A stretch of DNA of 35,000 nt from the NCBI GenBank assembly GCA_963575745.1, contig CAUYUJ010019284.1:1-35000 (forward strand), written 5' to 3'. The notes beneath the pieces were generated by a model, which had not been told where the DNA came from, ran no database searches, and was given only the letters and a program-made list of their open reading frames with translations. The position numbers and the translations under genes were made by a program. The number at the start of each line of letters is the position of its first letter. Position 1 is the first letter of the stretch. This document shows positions 30,215 through 35,000 of the stretch, piece after piece. The stretch comes from Prorocentrum cordatum (Eukaryota; Sar; Dinophyceae; Prorocentrales; Prorocentraceae).

Positions 30215-32733
30215 TGGAAGGGGGTGTGGTGGGTGGGGGGGCTCTGTCTTCCTGTCTGTGTGTCTGTGTGTCTGTGTATCTGTGTGTCTGTGTTTTTGTG
30301 CGTCTGTGTGTCTGTGTGTCAGTGTGTCAGTGTGTCTGTGTATCTGTTTGTCTGTGTGTCTGTGTGTCTGACTGTCTGGGTGTTTGTGTGTCTGTGTGCC
30401 TGTGTGCCTTTGTGCCTGCGTGTCTGTGTGTCCTTGTGCCTGCGTGTCTGTGTGTGGGTGTGTCTGCGTGGCCGCGTGTCTGTGTGTCTGCGTGTCTGTG
30501 TGTCCGTGTGTATATGTGTCTGTGTGTCTGTGTGTCTGTGTGCTTGAGTGTCTGTGTGTCTGTGTGCTTGAGTGTCTGTGTGTTTGTGTGTCTGTGTATT
30601 TGTGTGTCTGTATGGCTGTGTGTCTGTGTGTCTCCGTGTCTGTGTTTCTGTGTGTCTGTTTGTCTGTGTGTCTGTGTGTCTGTGTGTCTATGTGTCCGTG
30701 TGTCTCTGTGTCTGTGTGTCTGTGGTCTGTGGGTCTGTGTGTCTGTTTGTCCGTGTGTCTGTGTGTCTCTATGGCCGTATGTCTGTCTGTCTGTGTAAGA
30801 GTTTGTCCGTGTGTCTGTGTGTCCGTGTGTCTGTGTGTCTGTGTGTCTGTGTGTCTGTGGGTCTTTGTGTCTGTGTGTCTATGTGTGTCTGTCTGTCTGT
30901 CTGTATGTGCGTCGGTGTGTCTGTGTGTCTGTGTGTCTGTGTGTCTGTGTGTCTGTGAGTCAGTGTGTCTGCGTGTCTGTTTGTATGTGTGCCTATGTTT
31001 CTGTCTGCGTGTGATCCTGTGTGTCTGTGTGTTTGTGTGGCCGTGTCTGTGTGTCTATGTGTCTGTGAGTCTGTGTGTCTGTGTGTTTGTGTCTCTGTGT
31101 GTCTGCGTGTCTGTGTTTCTGTGTGTCAGTGTGTCAGTGTGTCATTGTGTCTGTGTCTCTGTGTGTCTGTGTGTCTTTGTGTCTTTGTGTCTGTGTGTCT
31201 GGGTGTCCCTGTTTCTGTGTGTTTGTGTGTCTGTGCGTCTGTGTGTCTGTGTGTCTGTTTCTTTTTTGCGTCTGTGTGTCTGTGTGTCAGTGTGTCATTG
31301 TGTCGGTGTATTTGTTTGTGTGTGTTTGTGTGTCTGTGTGTCTGTGTTTCTGTGTGCCTGTGTGCCTTAATGCCTGCGTGTCTGTGTGTCCTTGTGTCTG
31401 TGTGTCTGTGTGCGTGTATGCGTGTGCCTGTGTGTCTGTGTGTTTGCGTTTCTGTGTGTCTGTGTGTCTGAGTGTCTGTGTGTCTGTGTGTCTGGTGCTG
31501 CGTGTGTCAGTGTGCTTGATTGAGTGTCTGTGTGTCTGTGTGTCTTTGTATTTGTGTGTCTGTACGTCTGTGTGTCTGTTTGTCTGTGTGTCTGTGTGTC
31601 TGTGTGTCTGTGTGTCTGTGTGTCTTTGTGTCTGTGTGCCTGTGTGCCCGTGTTTCTGTCTTTCTGTCTTTCTGTGTCTGTGTTTCTGTGTGTCTGTGTG
31701 TCTTTGTGTCTGTGTGTCTGAGCGTCCGCTTGTCTGTGCGTCTGTGTGTCTGTGGGTCAGTGGGTCTCTGTGTTTGTGTGTCTGTGTGTCTGTGTGTCTG
31801 TGTGTCCCTGTGCCTGTGTGTGTTTGTCTGCCTGTCTTTGTGCCCGTGTGTTTTTGTGTCTGTGTATCTGTGTGTGTGGGGGCCTGTGTGTCTGTGTGTC
31901 CGTGTGTCCGTGTGTCAGTGTGGCTGTGTGTTTGTGTTTCTGTGTGTCAGTGTGTCAATGTGTCAGTGTGTCAGTGTGTTTGTGTGTCTGTGTGTCTGTG
32001 TGTCTGTGTGTCTTGGTGTCTGGGTGTCAGTCTGTCAGTGTGTCAGTGTGTCAGTGTGTCTGTGTGTCTGTGTGTCCTGTGTGTCTGTGTGTCTGTGCAT
32101 CTGTGTGTCTGGTTGTTTCTGTGTCTGTGTGTCTGTGTGTTTGCGTGTCTGTGTGTCCGTGTGCGTGTCCGTGTGGTTGTGTGTCTGCGTGACCGCGTGT
32201 CCGTGTGTCTGTTTGTCTGTGTGTCTGTGTGTCTGTGTGTCTGTGTGTCTGTGTGTCTGTGTGTCTGTGTGTTTTTGTGTTGGGGTGTTTGTGTGTCTGT
32301 GTGTTGGTGTTTGTGTTCTGTGTGTCCGTGTGTCTGTGTGCCTGTCTGTCTGTGTGTTTGTGTGTCTGTGTGTCCGTGTGTCTGTGTGTATGTGTGTCTG
32401 TGTTTCTGTGTGTCTTTGTGTCTGTGTGTCTGTGTGTCTGTGTGTCTGTGTGTTTGGGTTTTGTGTGTCTGTATGTCCGTGTGTCTTTTGTGTCAGTGTG
32501 TCCGTGTCTGTGTTTCTGCATGGCTGTGTGTTTGTGTGTCCGCGTGTCTGTGTGTCTGAGTATCTGCGTGTCTGGATGTCTGTGTGTCTGTGTGACTGGT
32601 TGGCTGTGTGTCTGTGTATCCTGGTGTCTGCGTGTCTGCGTGTCCGTGTGTCTGCGTGTCCGTCTGTCTGTGTGTCTGTGTGTCTGTCTGCCTGTGGATC
32701 TTTCTGCGTTGTCTTTCTGTGCGTCTGTGTGTG

Positions 32734-32780
<47 letters not shown>

Positions 32781-32922
32781 GCGCGTGTATTTGCGTGTGT
32801 GTGTGTGTGTGTGTGTGCGTGCGTGTGTGTGTGTGTGTGTGTGTCAGTGTGTGTGTGTGTGTGCGTGCGCGCGCGGCGCTGGCAGCCCCGCGCTGGCCCC
32901 CCCCCGCCTCTCCCTTTCTCGC

Positions 32923-33004
32923 GCGCTCCGCGAGGGCGAAGTGGTTGGTCCGTGGAGGGAGGGCCGGCCCCAAAATGGGGCGGTGCCTCACCCCTCCGGA
33001 GCGC
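32923..33004. repeat. Inverted-repeat module in the octamer array (copy)
   Basis: The same arms and GCCCCA-AAA-TGGGGC centre, with a variant GGTCCGTGG segment and GGTGCC instead of GGCGCC on the right. Confidence 0.85.
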
Positions 33005-34821
33005 CGGAAGGGGGCGTGGTGGGTCGGGGGGGGGCTCTGTCTGCCAGTCAGTGTGTCTGGGTGTCTATGTGTCTGTGTGTATGCTTCTGTGTGTCTGTGT
33101 GTCTGTGTTTTTGTGCGTATGTGTGTCAGTGTGTCAGTGTGTCAGTGTGTCTGTGTATCTGTTTGTCTGTGTGTCTGTGTGTCTGTCTGTCTGGGTGTCT
33201 GTGTGTCTGTGTGCCTGTGTGCCTTTGTGCCTGCGTTTCTGTGTGTCCTTGTGTCTGCGTGTCTGTGTGTTGGTGTGTCTGCGTGTCTGCGTGTCTGTGT
33301 GTCTGCGTGTCTGTGTGTCCGTGTGTCTGTGTGTCTTTGTGTCTGTGTGTCTGTGAATCTGGTGCTCTGTGTGTCTGTGTGCTTGATTGTCTGTATGTCT
33401 GTGTGTCTGTGTGTCTGCGTGTCTGTGTTTCTGTGTGTCTGTGTGTCTGTGTGTCTGTGTGTCTATGTGTCCGTGTGTCTGTGTGTCTGCGTATCTTTGT
33501 GTCTGTTTGTCTGTGTGTCTGTGTGTCTGTTTGCCTGTGTCTGTGTGTCTGTGTGTCTGTGTGTCCGTGTGTTTGTGTCTGTATGGCCGTGTGTCTGTCT
33601 GTCTGTCTGTGTGTGTGTTGTCTGTGTGTCCGTGTGTACGTGTGTCTGTGTGTCTGTGTTTATGTGTGTCTGTGGGTCTCTGTGTTTGTGTGTCTGTGTG
33701 TGTGTGTCTGTCTGTCTGTCTGTGTGTCTGTCTGTCTGTGTGTCTGTGTGTCTTTGTGTCTGTGTGTCTGTGTGTCTGGTTGCCTGTGTGTCTGTGTGTC
33801 CGTGTGTCTGTGTGTCTGTGTGTCTGTGTGTCTGTGTGTCTGTATGCCTGTGTGTCTGTGTGTGTGTGTCTGTCTGTCTGTCTGTCTGTGTGTCTGTATG
33901 TCTGATTGCCTGTGTGTCTGTGTGTCCGTGTGTCAGTGTGTCTGTGTGTCTGTGTTTCTGTGTGTCAGTGTGTCACTGTGTCAGAGTGCCAGTGTGTCTG
34001 TGTGTCTGTGTCTATGTGTCTGTGTGTCTGGGTGTCTGTTTATCCTTGTATTTGTGTGTCTGTATGTCTCTGTGTCTGTGTGTCTGCGTGTCTGTGGGTC
34101 CGTGTGTGTGTGTGTGTCTGTGTGTCTGTGTGTCAGCGTGTCCGTGTAACGATGTGTCTGTGTGTCTGTGTGTATGTGTCTTTGTGTGTCTGTGTGTCTG
34201 AATGTCTGTGTGTCCTGTGTGTTTTTGTGTTGGTGTGTCTGTGTGTCTGTGTGTAGGTGTCTGTGTGTTCGTGTGTCCGTGTGTCTGTGTGTCTGAGTGT
34301 CTGTGTGTTTGTGTGTCCGTGTTTCTGTGTGTCTGTGAGTTCGCGTGTCTGTGTGTATGTGTGTCTGTGTGTCTTTGTGTCTGTGTGCCTGTGTGTCTGT
34401 GTGTGTGTCTCTGTGTCTGTTTGTCTGCGTGTCTGTATGCCCGTGTCTTTTGTATCTTTGTGTCCGTGTGCTCGTGTCTGTGTGTTTGTATGTCTTTGTG
34501 TTTGTGTGTTCGTGTGTCTGTGTGTCTGAGTGTCTGCGTGTCTGGGTCTCTGTGTGTCTGTGTGACTGGTTGTCTCTGTGTCTGTGTATCCTTGTGTCTG
34601 CGTGTCTTTGTGTGTGTGTCTGCGTGTCTGTGTGTCTCTCTGTTTGTGGATCTGTCTGTGTGTCTGTCTTTCTGTGCGTCTGCGTGTGTGTGTCTGTCTG
34701 TCTGTTTGTGCGCGTGAATTTGCGTGTGTGTGTGTGCGCGTGCGTGTGTGCGTGTCAGTGTGTGAGTGTGTGCGCGCGCGGCGCTGGCAGCCCCGCGCTG
34801 CCGCCCCCCCCCCCCTTCCGG

Positions 34822-34901
34822 GCGCTCCGCGAGGGCTGAGTGGTTGGAGTGGAGGGAGGGCCGGCCCCAAAATGGGGCGGCGCCTCCCCCCTCCGGAGCG
34901 C
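34822..34901. repeat. Inverted-repeat module in the octamer array (copy)
   Basis: Matches the 29611 copy closely, with GGGCTGAGTGG in place of GGGCGGAGTGG. The surrounding ~300 bp also matches the 29.5-kb and 30.1-kb blocks. Confidence 0.85.
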
Positions 34902-35000
34902 TGGAAGGGGGTGTGGTGGGTGGGGGGGCTCTGTCTGCCTGTCTGTGTGTCTGTGTGTCTGTGTATCTGTGTGTCTGTGTTTTTGTGCGTCTGTGTGTCT

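Larger units (their letters stand above)
24575..35000. repeat. Long (TGTGTGTC)n minisatellite array with higher-order structure
   Basis: An imperfect octamer array of over 10 kb continues past the window end. Landmarks recur. The phrase CTGGTGCTGTGTGTGTC (variants) appears near 25076, 26072, 28226, 31492 and 33359. The phrase GCGCGTG(A/T)ATTTGCG appears near 27366, 29503, 30025, 32779 and 34710, always ~100-150 bp before an inverted-repeat module. This indicates kilobase-scale duplication of array segments. All long frames here (Cys/Val/Ser on plus, Thr/His/Asp/Gln on minus) are repeat artefacts, because the octamer lacks stops in every frame on both strands. Confidence 0.93.

Noticed and set aside
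24575-35000. Many overlapping frames of hundreds of codons rich in Cys-Val-Ser (plus) or Thr-His-Asp-Gln (minus)
   Set aside because: The TGTGTGTC octamer has no stop codon in any frame on either strand. All phases are open at once and change at each indel, as expected for a repeat and not for a gene.

Overview
The window looks like a repeat-rich nuclear genome from a large-genome protist. A dinoflagellate is my best guess. The reasons are two tandem, 15-nt-spaced matches to the 3' end of the dinoflagellate spliced leader at the 5' end of one retrotransposon, the divergent reverse transcriptase motifs, and the huge simple-repeat content. No rRNA, tRNA or bacterial-type gene was seen. The species assignment is inference, not proof.

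Layout. 1-4956: the 3' part of a decayed non-LTR retrotransposon (LINE-A). 4957-8399: satellite DNA made of ~177-bp monomers in higher-order units of about 1 kb. 8400-14424: a nearly intact second member of the same family (LINE-B). 14425-17282: the satellite resumes. 17283-18205: a (TGTGTGTC)n array with a 0.2-kb GC-rich island. 18206-19805: a (GGGCTC)n array. 19806-20445: unassigned unique DNA. 20446-20898: a minisatellite of four hairpin boxes. 20913-23683: the only gene that looks like a host gene, a ubiquitin-specific protease whose N-terminus is the tail of an endonuclease/exonuclease/phosphatase domain. 23821-24061: a third, tiny fragment of the LINE family. 24575-35000: a 10-kb (TGTGTGTC)n array studded with copies of an ~80-bp inverted-repeat module.

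How the parts work together. The two LINEs share an architecture: ORF1 (disordered region, coiled coil, RNA-binding-like domain), then an in-frame UGA stop in the context UGA CGG UGC followed by stem-loops, then ORF2 (APE-type endonuclease, reverse transcriptase, RNase H). Both have the same 3' junction with the satellite, inside the loop of a 10-bp hairpin that recurs in each satellite unit, so the family appears to be site-specific for this satellite.

The most unusual signal is the RNase H domain. In both LINEs its catalytic blocks are in rotated order (third Asp, fourth Asp, then first Asp, Glu), as expected for a circular permutation. The motif C box of the reverse transcriptase reads ADN instead of ADD in both copies. 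Together these define a LINE family with probable gag-pol readthrough, a permuted RNase H and satellite targeting. Almost all long open frames in the simple-repeat arrays are artefacts of stop-free repeats.
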